Part shown: positions 54,913-64,000 of the stretch, piece by piece
Layout of the letters: each line of letters opens with the position of its first letter
Numbering within the stretch: position 1 is the first letter of the stretch
Notes under the pieces: model-generated
What the model was told of the DNA's origin: nothing
What the model saw: only the letters and a program-made list of their open reading frames with translations
Databases searched by the model: none
Translations under genes and position numbers: made by a program
Origin: Spongilla lacustris
Taxonomy: Eukaryota; Porifera; Demospongiae; Spongillida; Spongillidae
DNA: 64,000 nt
NCBI GenBank assembly: GCA_949361645.1
Contig: OX442415.1
Span: 1,104,191 to 1,168,190 of the forward strand
Direction of reading: 5' to 3'

Positions 54913-55893
54913 ATGGCAAGGCGAGGTGGTTTTCCTGCCAGCAAGTTCTGCGATCAAGCAATTAGTGAAGCCTACCACTGCCTCGTATGCTTCGAAGTGT
55001 GCCGCTCGCCAGTCACGTGCCAATCTGAAGGAGCCCATCTGTTTTGTTCGGACTGCCTCAAGAAAACCCTGCGACTAAATCCAGTCTGTCCAGTTTGCAG
55101 AGAACGTCTTACCGCGCCTATACCCTCTCCCTTTGTGGCAGCTCGTGTATCTGCTCTGGACGTTCTGTGTGTGCACGATAAATGCAAGTGGAAGGGAACG
55201 TGCGGTCGATTGGACGTCCATCTAGACACAGACTGTCCTCATGAGCCCATCACGTGCTCTGTAAATGATTGCGCTGCGCTTGTTCCTCGAGGAGAGATGG
55301 ACACACACAATCAGTTTCATTGTCTTCAAAGCTGCCCGAACTCCAAAGGTGTCAGCGAGGAAGATACGTGCGATGTTCGTCTGAGTCGCCACGATCTCGT
55401 CGATCATCTCGCACACAACTGCAAACTTCGAATGACCCGCTGTCCTCATCCGTCATGTGAAGTGTCCACAGCATACAATAAGATGTCAGCCCACACCGAG
55501 ATATGTCCGCACGCTCCCGTGGCATGCCCTCGCCAGTGCAAAGCTCTAAATCTTACCCGCCAAACTCTTGATGCGCACAGGAGGGATTGTCCCAACGAGC
55601 CCGTCCCATGTGTCCACGCCCCCTTGGGATGTTCCCACGTTGCCCCACGGTGCGAGATCGTCCAACACGAGCAGAACAGCGAGGTACATTTATCTGTTCT
55701 CCGCTCCAAAGCATTTGCTGAACAACAACAAATTTACCAACAACAAATGGGTGAGATGAGAATTATGTTGGAAGAGCAGACCACATTAATTAAGAAGCAA
55801 CAGGAACAGATGAGCGAGTTGGAGGCATTATTTAAGCAGAAACTAGACGAGATTCCGAATATAGTGTATACAGCTATGTCTGATAGATGGTGA
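54913..55893 (+). CDS. RING-finger TRAF-like protein, intronless, 326 aa
   Basis: Paralogue of 31195-32406. RING at about 24-64 (CLVCFEVCRSPVTCQ, LFCSDCLKKTL, CPVCRERL), TRAF-type zinc fingers to about 250, then a shorter coiled coil (AEQQQIYQQQMGEMRIMLEE, KKQQEQMSELEALFKQKLDE) and a different C-terminus (NIVYTAMSDRW). All RING Cys/His ligands are present. The KLEEQ repeats and Pro-rich tail of the 403-aa relative are missing. Likely an E3 ligase (family inference). It is followed in opposite orientation by NSMCE3. The same pair, broken, is at 42995-46671. Confidence 0.87.
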   Translation: MARRGGFPASKFCDQAISEAYHCLVCFEVCRSPVTCQSEGAHLFCSDCLKKTLRLNPVCPVCRERLTAPIPSPFVAARVSALDVLCVHDKCKWKGTCGRLDVHLDTDCPHEPITCSVNDCAALVPRGEMDTHNQFHCLQSCPNSKGVSEEDTCDVRLSRHDLVDHLAHNCKLRMTRCPHPSCEVSTAYNKMSAHTEICPHAPVACPRQCKALNLTRQTLDAHRRDCPNEPVPCVHAPLGCSHVAPRCEIVQHEQNSEVHLSVLRSKAFAEQQQIYQQQMGEMRIMLEEQTTLIKKQQEQMSELEALFKQKLDEIPNIVYTAMSDRW

Positions 55894-56144
55894 GGGGTAT
55901 AAAGGTACACGTAATTGGATGCAATGTATGAGGACACATGCATGTGGTTGATGTAAGGTAATGCAATGTAATGAATGCTCATAATTCACACAATAATACC
56001 AGATGTATGTGGTGAAGCAGCTGTTGTGTAAGAGCTGAATGTTGCTATGGTGATGATCACATGACCAGCTAACTCTGGAGGACACTCTGGTACTGGCGCT
56101 CCCAAAGCCCAGGGTCACTGTCATGAAGCTGTAGAGGTGCAGAC
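55894..56144. other. Convergent 3' region between TRAF-like gene and NSMCE3
   Basis: About 250 bp between the two stop codons. 56019-56144 is shared with 43905-44029. No further feature. Confidence 0.55.
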
Positions 56145-56335
56145 TTATCTCATGTCCTTAGCACCAAGCACTGTTACCTCGGCAACCATTTTCAGCAGCG
56201 CCTTCTTGTCCACCTCGCTCATGGCCCTGGGGCCCCACTGGTAGATGAATTTGGCAGTGTCCCCCATCACCTGCCTTTCCTTCTTCAGGTACCTGCCAAC
56301 AGAAGACATAGGCAGCCATCTTGGCCATGTCAGCC

Positions 56336-56383
<48 letters not shown>

Positions 56384-59300
56384 TACACGCGACAAAAGTG
56401 GCAACATTGAACATGTAAAGTTTTTTCTCTCCCGTTCAGCTGTTTAAGTGACCTGGTTACATTTAATGGTATACTACACTTAATACAAGTGATTTTAGAA
56501 TCAGGCTGAAATATTTAAGGCTGAAATCCTTTTGGTACTCAAGGCACGCTAGTGGATCTGTTCATTACACCTACAGGATTGGGTGAAAAAAAGCACTTTT
56601 CTACTGTTTCCAATACCAAAATAATATCAAAATATAGCTCCACTATAGCCCGACTTGTTTTACTAAAGTCCGCCACACCATCGAGGAAGTAAACGTAAAT
56701 GGCTTCTTAATGAAAACATTAGATTCATGCCCGTGATACCGCTAAGTTGTAAAACATATCAGCTATGAATACTATTAAAATGGACACCTTGTGCGGCTTA
56801 AAACCTTGTCAATATTTTCAAGTGTTTGAGGGTACTTAATTTTTAATTACATTTCAATTAGTACCACATTTAAAAAAAGCTGTGGATTTGGTTTTCGAGA
56901 ACAGAATCATTTTTGCCTCATTACATCCCTTAGACACCTCTTGTGTAAACATTTTGTAAACAAAACCAACTCGCTAAAGTAACTGTGAACCATAAACCAT
57001 AGTGTGCTCAGCATTGTGAGCCCTTCCTTCGTACCTTCGTTCGTGAATTTAATTAGTAGTCACAACAATTGTGAATAATTATGTCGTCGTTATTATTCAA
57101 CTCACTGATTTTTTTTTGATAAACGAATTGGAGTACTGAAGATAATGTATCACGCCTACTATTCGACCCAAATATACCAAATATGGATAAAAAGTGGCAT
57201 GTTAATTTTACTTCCTCGATACTGTCGCGGACTTTAGTATCAAAAGGATTTCAGCCTTAATTGTCCTAAAATAACTTGTACTACGTGTAAGTGTAACATT
57301 AAATGTAACCAGGTCACTTAAACAGCTGAACGGGAGAGAAAAAACTTTACATGTTAAATGTTACCACTTTAGGCATTATTTTGGCTGTTTAAAAAATGCT
57401 TTTTTTGGTTAAGGTTTGGATACTTGAACCACTAAACAATGCATGGATATCAGTAATCAATGAAGGGATTCAATCCTTATAAGGTATAAGCCTTGTTATC
57501 TCCTTATAAGGTGTGTGTAAATAATGTGCAGTTTCTGCTATTAACCAGAAGGTCAAATAACGCTTAGTTTTATATACTAAGGGATGCTATAATGTCCTAG
57601 AATTAAAGATTACTACAAACAATATGTTAGGCGGTATAATTATACCTCCAAACAAGTAAATTGTCAATGTAATTGTGCTAATTTAAGTTAATAACCAGCA
57701 ACATAAAAATGATAACCACCTATAAATAATAATTGAATTACTATTCCTAATTAAGCTAAGAGGTGCCCAGCCCATCAGCACGGATAGGACACCTCGTGCC
57801 CAGGCCATCCACACTCTCCTTACATCTTCTCCACATAGCCACTGATGACGGCCTTCACATCTCCAAACACGGGGTGTCGAGACCTGCACACATACCATTA
57901 TGGCTGCCACACCTAGCCACTAAGCTACAACCTACTCCTGTCTGATTCCAAGTTTCTCGAGTATACTCCAGAGGTGCTCTGTGTTGGGCAGAATGGAACT
58001 GGAGCAGGTAGTGGAATGGAATGGGGCTCACCTTCGCTGACAGGCACAGACTTCAGCATGAGTATGGACAGCAGCACAAAGAGAAGACCCATATGGCATC
58101 TGTCCATGTCACTCCTGTAGGGGTGGGGAGGAGGAGGTGGAAGGGGAGGAGACTAGTCCAGCACAGCAGACCCTCGTGTGGACATAGGATCTGGAAGGTT
58201 GCCTATTCTCAAGTCCTATGGATTATCTGGAGAAGATAAATTGCATTCCTCCCGATGTGATAATTTTTAAATTAACACAAACTAATATGTACTTGAGAAT
58301 AGGCCAACCTTCCAGACCCTCCATCCACATGATGGTGTACTATGCTAGGAGTTGACAGGGTGGAATGGAACATGTAGCTAGATGCCTACTCAGATATCAC
58401 CTCCTCCTACATAACCCTCCCCCTGGGCATATACACACACACAGCTCACCAAACAGCTGCAGAGTCCACTTGCTCCGCGGGCAGGCAGTTGACCAAGACA
58501 TAGCACACTGTCTTCCCATGCAACACTTCACTGGCCCTCACCCCAAATACCTGAGGGATGTAAGGGTGACCTTTGACATGTGGATCCTCCCTCTTCATGA
58601 CCACGCCCACAGGGATAGGTGTGGCCAAGATACCTGTACCTCAGAAAGCTGAAGGTTGGCCTTTTCAAAGACAACAGGGAAGGAACGTGAGTGTTCCCCT
58701 CCTAAGACGTGGTCAACCAGCTCTGTGATGGTCAGAGGGAACATCACGTGATGGAGGTGTTATGGTCAGAGGAACATCACATGATGGAGGTGTTATGGTC
58801 AGAGGAACATCACATGATGGAGGTGTTATGGTCAGAGGAACATCACATGATGGAGGTGTTATGGTCAGAGGAACATCACATGATGGAGGTGTTATGGTCA
58901 GAGGAACATCACATGATGGAGGTGTTATGGTCAGAGGAACATCACATGATGGAGGTGTTATGGTCAGAGGAACATCACATGATGGAGGTGTTATGGTCAG
59001 AGGAACATCACATGATGGAGGTTTGTACCCTTCTTCCTCACAGGAGTGCCTCTTGTCTCTGACATTAGAAGGTATCTCACCATCTCAGAGACCTGGGGAG
59101 AGGGTGAGAGAGGAGACGAAAGGGAGAGGGGGGAATGAATAAGGTACAATGTTAACACCAGCTGTTCATTGAATACCTTTCTCTTTTGCAAATCTGAGCC
59201 CATCTGGCCATAGGCCTGTTCAGCTGCCCTAGAGATCTGAGTGCTCTCCACACTACTATGTGTAGGAGCGGAGGGGAGGGGAGGGGAGGGGAGGGAAGGG

Positions 59301-59750
59301 AAGGAGGGGAGGGAAGGGGTGGGGAGGGGAGGGAAGGGGAGGGAAGGGGAGACATTCAAGAGCGAAAAGAATACAGGTTATAGGTAAAATACAAGGGGAG
59401 GAGAGTGAGAGGTAGGAAGGACGGAAGGAGAGGCAGGTGGACTACCATTCATGAAGTACTTACTCCTGTTGCGACGAGGTTGAAGGTTGCGACTGCTGCA
59501 CATTTTCCTGGTCGAGACGATGTAAGTAAACAACCCACTCACTTTGACATCTGCACACTCATTAGTCTCGTCTACATTCAGACATGTCACCACACAACTC
59601 GTGATACGCATATATACATATATATAAAATACCGCAAGCTGAGCCGCCAAACAACCACGACCCTTCGCATCGCACCTCGTTTCCTGCACTCCGCCTGGCC
59701 TCAGCCTGAGACTCCCTTCCCCCTCTCTGCCTGCCCCTCGCGCCGCTCAT
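56145..59750 (-). CDS. NSMCE3: NSMCE3-like MAGE-domain protein (SMC5/6 complex), with a frameshift
   Basis: Ten exons: 59750-59676, 59507-59464, 59255-59177, 59092-59029, 58723-58640, 58550-58450, 58114-58032, 57978-57936, 57883-57824 and 56292-56145. After a low-complexity head, the MAGE homology domain reads VSEMVRYLLMSETRGTPVRK, ELVDHVLGGEHSRSFP, EKANLQLSEVFGVRASEV, YVLVNCLP, MGLLFVLLSILMLKSVPVSE, LWSILEKLGIRQE, HPVFGDVKAVISGYVEKM and KFIYQWGPRA. It ends KDMR. NSE3 binds NSE1 and NSE4 in the SMC5/6 DNA-repair complex. Summed exon length is one base over a multiple of three. The excess is in AAA at 58680-58682 (exon 5), which puts a stop after SRSFP unless it is a sequencing error. About 259 residues otherwise, close to the family. 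As the only MAGE gene here it is called NSMCE3, the member found outside mammals. Confidence 0.85.
56337..56380. repeat. (CA)n microsatellite in NSMCE3 last intron
   Basis: About 20 CA units, at the position where the pseudogene has about 40. Confidence 0.95.
56392..57375. repeat. Intronic inverted repeat (arms ~150 bp) in NSMCE3
   Basis: 56392-56545 (ATGTAAAGTTTTTTCTCTCC, TTCAGCTGTTTAAGTGACCT) returns as reverse complement at 57238-57375. The pseudogene has the first arm (44310-44455) but lacks the second: its sequence passes straight from CTTCCTCAAATGCTGTCAT to TATTTTGGCTG. So the second arm was gained in the gene or lost in the pseudogene. Confidence 0.75.
58188..58318. mobile_element. 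Short MITE in NSMCE3 intron 6
   Basis: Inverted ends TCTGGAAGGTTGCCTATTCT and AGAATAGGCCAACCTTCCAG around an AT-rich centre. Counterpart of 46268-46384 in the pseudogene; a further diverged copy lies in a PXK intron at 61410-61555. Confidence 0.83.
58739..59020. repeat. 33-bp minisatellite in NSMCE3 intron 4
   Basis: About 8.5 near-identical copies of GTTATGGTCAGAGGAACATC ACATGATGGAGGT. Both strands stay open through it because the unit is a multiple of three. Not a gene. Confidence 0.93.
59265..59352. repeat. Polypurine tract in NSMCE3 intron 2
   Basis: Almost pure G/A on the plus strand with GGGGAGGGAA units, that is C/T on the transcribed minus-strand RNA, shortly upstream of the exon 3 acceptor. 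Confidence 0.85.
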
Positions 59751-59838
59751 GCTCTCGCACCGCCGATTACCATCTTCGAAAATTGCGCAACCGCCACAAT
59801 GTGGTCACGTGCAATATCCAAGACGCCCTAGGAGTGCA
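59751..59838. promoter_or_regulatory. 88-bp bidirectional promoter between NSMCE3 and PXK
   Basis: Only 88 bp separate the divergent start codons. The interval contains GGTCACGTGCAATATCC (CACGTG E-box at about 59806-59811) and CGCAACCGCCACAATG. No TATA box. The E-box parallels that of the 25699-25765 promoter. Confidence 0.7.
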
Positions 59839-62725
59839 ATGGCCACGATACTGGAGCGAACGGACAAGAAGGCGTACATGGACGACAGCGTCCCTCTCAA
59901 GGCCACCATACTTACACACCGAGCACTGCCAGATCACGTGGTACGTTAAAGAAAGTTTTGCTTTGAGAGATTAGCTGCCGTGGTAGAGGCGGGTACACTT
60001 ATGTTGTGTGTGGTCTACGTAGCGGTGGGGCAGTGCTAGTACATGTGTTACGTGTGCAGAGCAGTGCATGGGCGTGCACAGCGGTGCGCGGCCTCCGTAC
60101 GGTGTTCGCGCGCGTAGCGGGGATAGTCCGTATTGCCGTGCAGTGACCACGCCCACTGTTTCCTCGAATTTCCAAAGGAGTTCGTCATTCGGGTGCAGCG
60201 CGGACCAAACCCGGCGGAATTCTGGGAGGTACGCGCGCTGATCACGCTGTCTGTTTGGTGCCTCTCTCATTACCCCACAATTCTGGTCTCGCAGGTAGCC
60301 CATCGATACAATGAGTTTTCAGAACTTAATGACGTCATAAAGGTATAGCCCCTTGGGGACCCCCCCCTTCCTTCCGTTAGTTATGCCCGTCTCTGTCCTT
60401 CGCAGGAGAATGGCTTCACGACGTTACCCCTCCCTCCCAAGAAGATGTTTGGGAGCACAGAGAGGCAGTTCCTGGTCGAGAGGCAGCAGAAGCTCCAGGT
60501 GTTCCTGGACACCATACTGATGGAGCCTTTGCTGAGCTCCAGGTATGAAGTCAAGAAGTTCTTGGATCCGTCCAGTTACAGCGAAAATATCTATGGTACT
60601 GTCCCAATAGGAGCACATCATAAGCCCATGTGATCATTGTGTGTGTGTGTGTGTGTGCAGACAATGCCCTAAGGGATGTGTCCATGTTCTTCAGATCTGA
60701 GCTGACATGGAATGTTGTCAAGCCTCTTAAAGACATAGGTAACATGTGGGTATGGCATATGAGGGCGTGGCCTGACCTCCCCCCACACCCACACCCCAGG
60801 GTCCAGGTTCCGCAAGCAGTACTATCTCATAGAGTCCAAGACCAACCCCAGCCTCCCCCACCACCTCCTGTCCTGGGTGAGTTACCACACCCCTGGGACA
60901 CGCCCCTGACCACACCCCTATGCTGTGCCCCTGACCACACCCCTGTTATGTACCCTGACCACACCCCTATGATGTGCTCCTGACCACACCCCTATGGTGT
61001 GCCCCTGACCACACCCCTATGGTGTGCCCTTGACCACACCCTATGATGTGCCCCTGACCACCCCCTATGGTGTGCCCTTGACCACACCCCTATGGTGTGC
61101 CCCTGACCACACCCCTATGGTGTGCCCTTGACCACACCCCTATGATGTGCCCTGACCACACACCCATGATGTGCCCTTGACCACACCCTATGGTGTGCCC
61201 CTGACCACACCCCTATGACATGCCCCTGACCACACCCCTATGTTGTGCCCCGCCCCTCAGATGGAGCCAGGTCCTGACTTCTCTCTGGGCCACAGGGAGC
61301 TGGAGGTGTCCCTGAAGACCCTCACCGAGATCAAGGTATGGCCACCTTACTGGTGATGTCAACTTAATGATGACATCATTATGATGTCATCATCATCATC
61401 TTGTCGTCTAGTCCCTATTCTCGGGTTATTTTAAGTTATTGTTCATTAAAAATTATTCTGTCCATCAGAAGTAAATTGCATTCCTCCCGACATAATAATT
61501 TTTAATGAACACAAACTAATCTGTACGACTAGAGAATAGACAACCTACCAGACCCTCTGTCCACACGAGGGCCTAGCTACACCGGAATCGGGATTATAAA
61601 GTATAATGTACCCTCTCCCGCACCCTCCCCTCCCCCCAGCACCCTCACATCCTTACCCCTCTGTCGGCCACCTTCAATGGCACGGGACTCCTGGTGGTCA
61701 GGAGGTATGTTCCCACCGGCTCCCTCAGGGACAGGATATGTGGGGGCGGGAAACCCAACCCCCAGCTGCCCCTCGTCCAGAAGATCTCGCAGCCCAAGGC
61801 ACGCCTAAGTGTGCCTGACATCAAGAAGTATGGAAGGCAAGTTCTGGAAGCACTTCAGTTCCTGCAGAGCAAAGGATTTGTCCTTGGTCAGCTACATCCC
61901 TCCTCCCTCTCCTTCCTCCATGCCTACTCCCTACCTCTCCTCCTCCCCAGGCCATGTACACAGTGGTAACGTGATATTAGATGATGGGTGTTGCAAGTAA
62001 GCCACTAGATGATGTCATCATCACCATGCATACTGGCCACGCCCCCAGGCTGGTGGACATAGAGAACTCCCTCCTAGGACTGGTACCTCTCAACAGACAC
62101 TACCTCATGGACGTCAGGAAGATCCATGTACGGTGTGGGCATGGTCACTAAACATGTGGGCATGTCAACTGAACCTTTTGTACGCTTTCCTGGTCCCCAG
62201 ACCACTGTGGAGGAGCAGGTGTTCATGTTTGGGCACATGCTATATGAGATGGCCAGCGGGGAGCCTCTGAAGGTGGGCACCATTGAGAGCTGTCCTCCCA
62301 ACATCGACCTCAACATCTGTTAGTCGCGTGCTGTCTGGTGTGTCCTTCGCTTAACCCCTTCACTCTCTCCCCCCCCCTCCCACAGCCCCCCTGCTGTCGA
62401 CCCTCTTGACCCCCCAAGGCATCAAGGCAGGACTGCCAACTATTGAAGCATTGCTGGCCAATGAGTAAGTCTGTGCACATACGCATCTCTACATGTACAC
62501 CTGCACATGTACACTAGCACTCTGTGTTGATGTTAACTAATCTGTATTAATGTGTCACATGTCCATATTGTTAATTACCATTGTCACTTAATTAATGTTG
62601 ATAACCATTGTCACATTGTTAATGTTAATAACCATTGTTAACAACTCATTAATAACCATTGCCACAGGTTCTTCTCCAGTCCTCCTCCAGCAGGTGCTGC
62701 ACCTGTTGAGAAGCCTTCTCTGAAG
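59839..62725 (+). CDS. PXK: PX-domain pseudokinase PXK, 5' 416 codons (continues past window)
   Basis: Thirteen exons: 59839-59940, 60178-60228, 60295-60342, 60406-60595, 60661-60738, 60800-60876, 61261-61335, 61640-61886, 61951-61996, 62049-62127, 62201-62318, 62386-62464 and 62668-62725, all in phase. N-terminus MATILERTDKKAYMDDSVPL. The PX domain (about 20-155) has EFVIRVQRGPNPAEFWE, HRYNEFSELN and LPLPPKKMFG, then ERQQKLQVFLDTI and VKKFLDPSSYS. MFFRSELTWNVVKPLKDIG leads into a kinase-like domain. There HRD is replaced by GHVHSGNV (about 290-297) and DFG by DIE (about 308-310), so catalysis is unlikely, as in known PXK. MFGHMLYEMASGEPL matches the later lobe. Role: endosomal membrane trafficking by phosphoinositide binding (family knowledge). 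The remaining C-terminus lies beyond the minisatellite and outside the window. The acceptor before exon 2 (CCAAAG) is non-optimal. Confidence 0.93.
60890..61255. repeat. ~24-bp minisatellite in PXK intron 6
   Basis: About fifteen imperfect copies of CCTGACCACACCCCTATGGTGTGC. Fills the intron between exons 6 and 7. Confidence 0.92.
61410..61555. mobile_element. Diverged short MITE in PXK intron 7
   Basis: Ends GTCTAGTCCCTATTCTCGGG and GAGAATAGACAACCTACCAGAC are imperfectly inverted. The interior AAATTGCATTCCTCCCGA..ATAATTTTTAA matches 58230-58275. Same family as 46268-46384. Confidence 0.65.
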
Positions 62726-62739
62726 GTACACGTGTGTTC

Positions 62740-63935
62740 AGCATACCCTTGGATACTCACCCTGTATAGTCGTGTGTTCAGTATACCCTTGGATACTCAC
62801 CCTGTATAGTCTTGTGTTCAGTAGACCCTTGGATACTCACCCTGTATAGTCTTGTGTTCAGTAGACCCTTGGATACTCACCCTGTATAGCCTTGTATTCA
62901 GTAGACCCTTGGATACTCACCCTGTATAGTCTTGTATTCAGTAGACCCTTGGATACTCACTCTGTACCCTTGGATACTCACCCTGTACCCTTGGATACTC
63001 ACCCTGTATAGTCTTGTGTTCAGTACACCCTTGGATACTCACCCTGTATACTTTTGTGTTCAGTAGACTCACCCTGTATAGTTATGTGCTCAGTAGACCC
63101 TTGGATACTCACCCTGTACCCTTGGATACTCACCCTGTACCCTTGGATACTCACCCTGTATGGTCGTGTGTTCAGTAGACCCTTGGATACTCACCCTGTA
63201 TAGTCTTGTGTTCAGTATACCCTTGGATACTCACCCTGTACCCTTGGATACTCACCCTGTATAATCTTGTGTTCATTAGACCCTTGGATACTCACCCTGT
63301 ATAGTTATGTGCTCAGTAGACCCTTGGATACTCACCCTGTACCCTTGGATACTCACCCTGTATAGTCTTGTGTTCAGTAGACCCTTGGATACTCACCCTG
63401 TATGGTCTTGTGTTCAGTAGACCCTTGGATACTCACCCTGTATACTCTTGTGTTCATTAGACCCTTGGATACTCATCCTGTATAGCCTTGTGTTCAGTAC
63501 ACCCTTGGATACTCACCCTGTATACTCTTGTGTTCAGTAGACCCTTGGATACTCACCCTATATAGTCTTGTGTTCATTAGACCCTTGGATACTCACCCTG
63601 TACCCTTGGATACTCACCCTGTACCCTTGGATTATACTCACTCTGTACCCTTGGATACTCACCCTGTACCCTTGGATACTCACCCTGTATAGTCTTGTGT
63701 TCAATAGACCCTTGGATACTCACCCTGTATACTTTTGTGTTCAGTATACCCTTGGATACTCACCCTGTATAGTCTTGTGTTCAGTATACCCTTGGATACT
63801 CACCCTGTATAGTCTTGTGTTCAGTATACCCTTGGATACTCACCCTGTATAGTCTTGTGTTCAGTAGACCCTTGGATACTCACCCTGTATAGTCTTGTGT
63901 TCAGTAGACCCTTGGATACTCACCTTGTATAGTCT
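62740..63935. repeat. Compound minisatellite, ~1.2 kb, in the last visible PXK intron
   Basis: Units of about 39 bp (TAGTCTTGTGTTCAGTAGACCCTTGGATACTCACCCTGTA) alternate with a 21-bp shortened unit (CCCTTGGATACTCACCCTGTA). More than 25 units in irregular order. No spacer diversity of CRISPR type; it is a eukaryotic intronic satellite. Confidence 0.93.
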
Positions 63936-64000
63936 CGCAAACTATCCTGCTGACCATTATAACTTTGTATATACCATTGCCTGTATGTAAAGTACACTTA

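Noticed and set aside
58709..59142. 117- and 126-codon frames with MMEVLWSEEHH-type and MVRGTSHDGGV-type repeats
   Set aside because: 33-bp minisatellite inside an NSMCE3 intron, opposite strand to the gene.
62740..63935. Regularly spaced repeats resembling a CRISPR array
   Set aside because: There are no unique spacers of constant length; units abut directly and alternate between two lengths. Eukaryotic intronic satellite inside PXK.

Overview
This window looks like a eukaryotic nuclear genome, most likely a demosponge (inference). GT-AG introns are very short (about 40-95 nt in many genes). One secreted/membrane protein belongs to a Cys-rich family I associate with sponges. Conserved animal genes (PSMD6, SCOC, a sorting nexin, PXK, NSMCE3/MAGE) sit among many non-autonomous DNA transposons, a Helitron fragment, foldback elements and minisatellites. 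The species cannot be named from the sequence alone.

Layout. 1-14.5 kb: a tandem segmental duplication (1-4020 and 11043-14459). Each copy carries an unusual gene for a small secreted protein whose C-terminal part is split over 19 consecutive coding micro-exons, 17 of them exactly one codon long. Between the copies lie a decayed Ty3/gypsy integrase fragment (4.86-5.7 kb), inverted-repeat elements and a TTAA-flanked element. 14.5-18.9 kb: no recognised gene, two minisatellites. 18.9-20.6 kb: a two-exon gene for a type I membrane protein with tyrosine motifs (minus strand). 20.6-23.4 kb: terminal-inverted-repeat (TIR) elements. 23.5-29.3 kb: a compact cluster with SCOC (+) tail-to-tail with PSMD6 (-), which is head-to-head with an SNX5/6-like sorting nexin (+). 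29.9-32.4 kb: a hAT-type element and an intronless RING/TRAF-like gene (-). 34.3-42.2 kb: a decayed Tigger/pogo transposon split by at least three clean insertions, one of which holds a further nested insertion. 43.0-47.8 kb: a mosaic of pseudogene pieces (TRAF-like, NSMCE3, sorting nexin) with an expanded 36-bp minisatellite. 47.9-53.5 kb: Helitron, THAP and foldback remnants. 54.0-63.9 kb: a TIR element, a second RING/TRAF-like gene, NSMCE3/MAGE (-) head-to-head with PXK (+), and a large minisatellite in the last visible PXK intron.

The conserved genes are housekeeping: proteasome lid, endosomal sorting, Golgi/autophagy coiled coil, and the SMC5/6 complex. They are packed tightly, with divergent start codons 67 and 88 bp apart and convergent stops 36 bp apart. 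The micro-exon gene pair is the most unusual content. I found it by reading acceptor and donor sites directly; ordinary ORF calling cannot see it.
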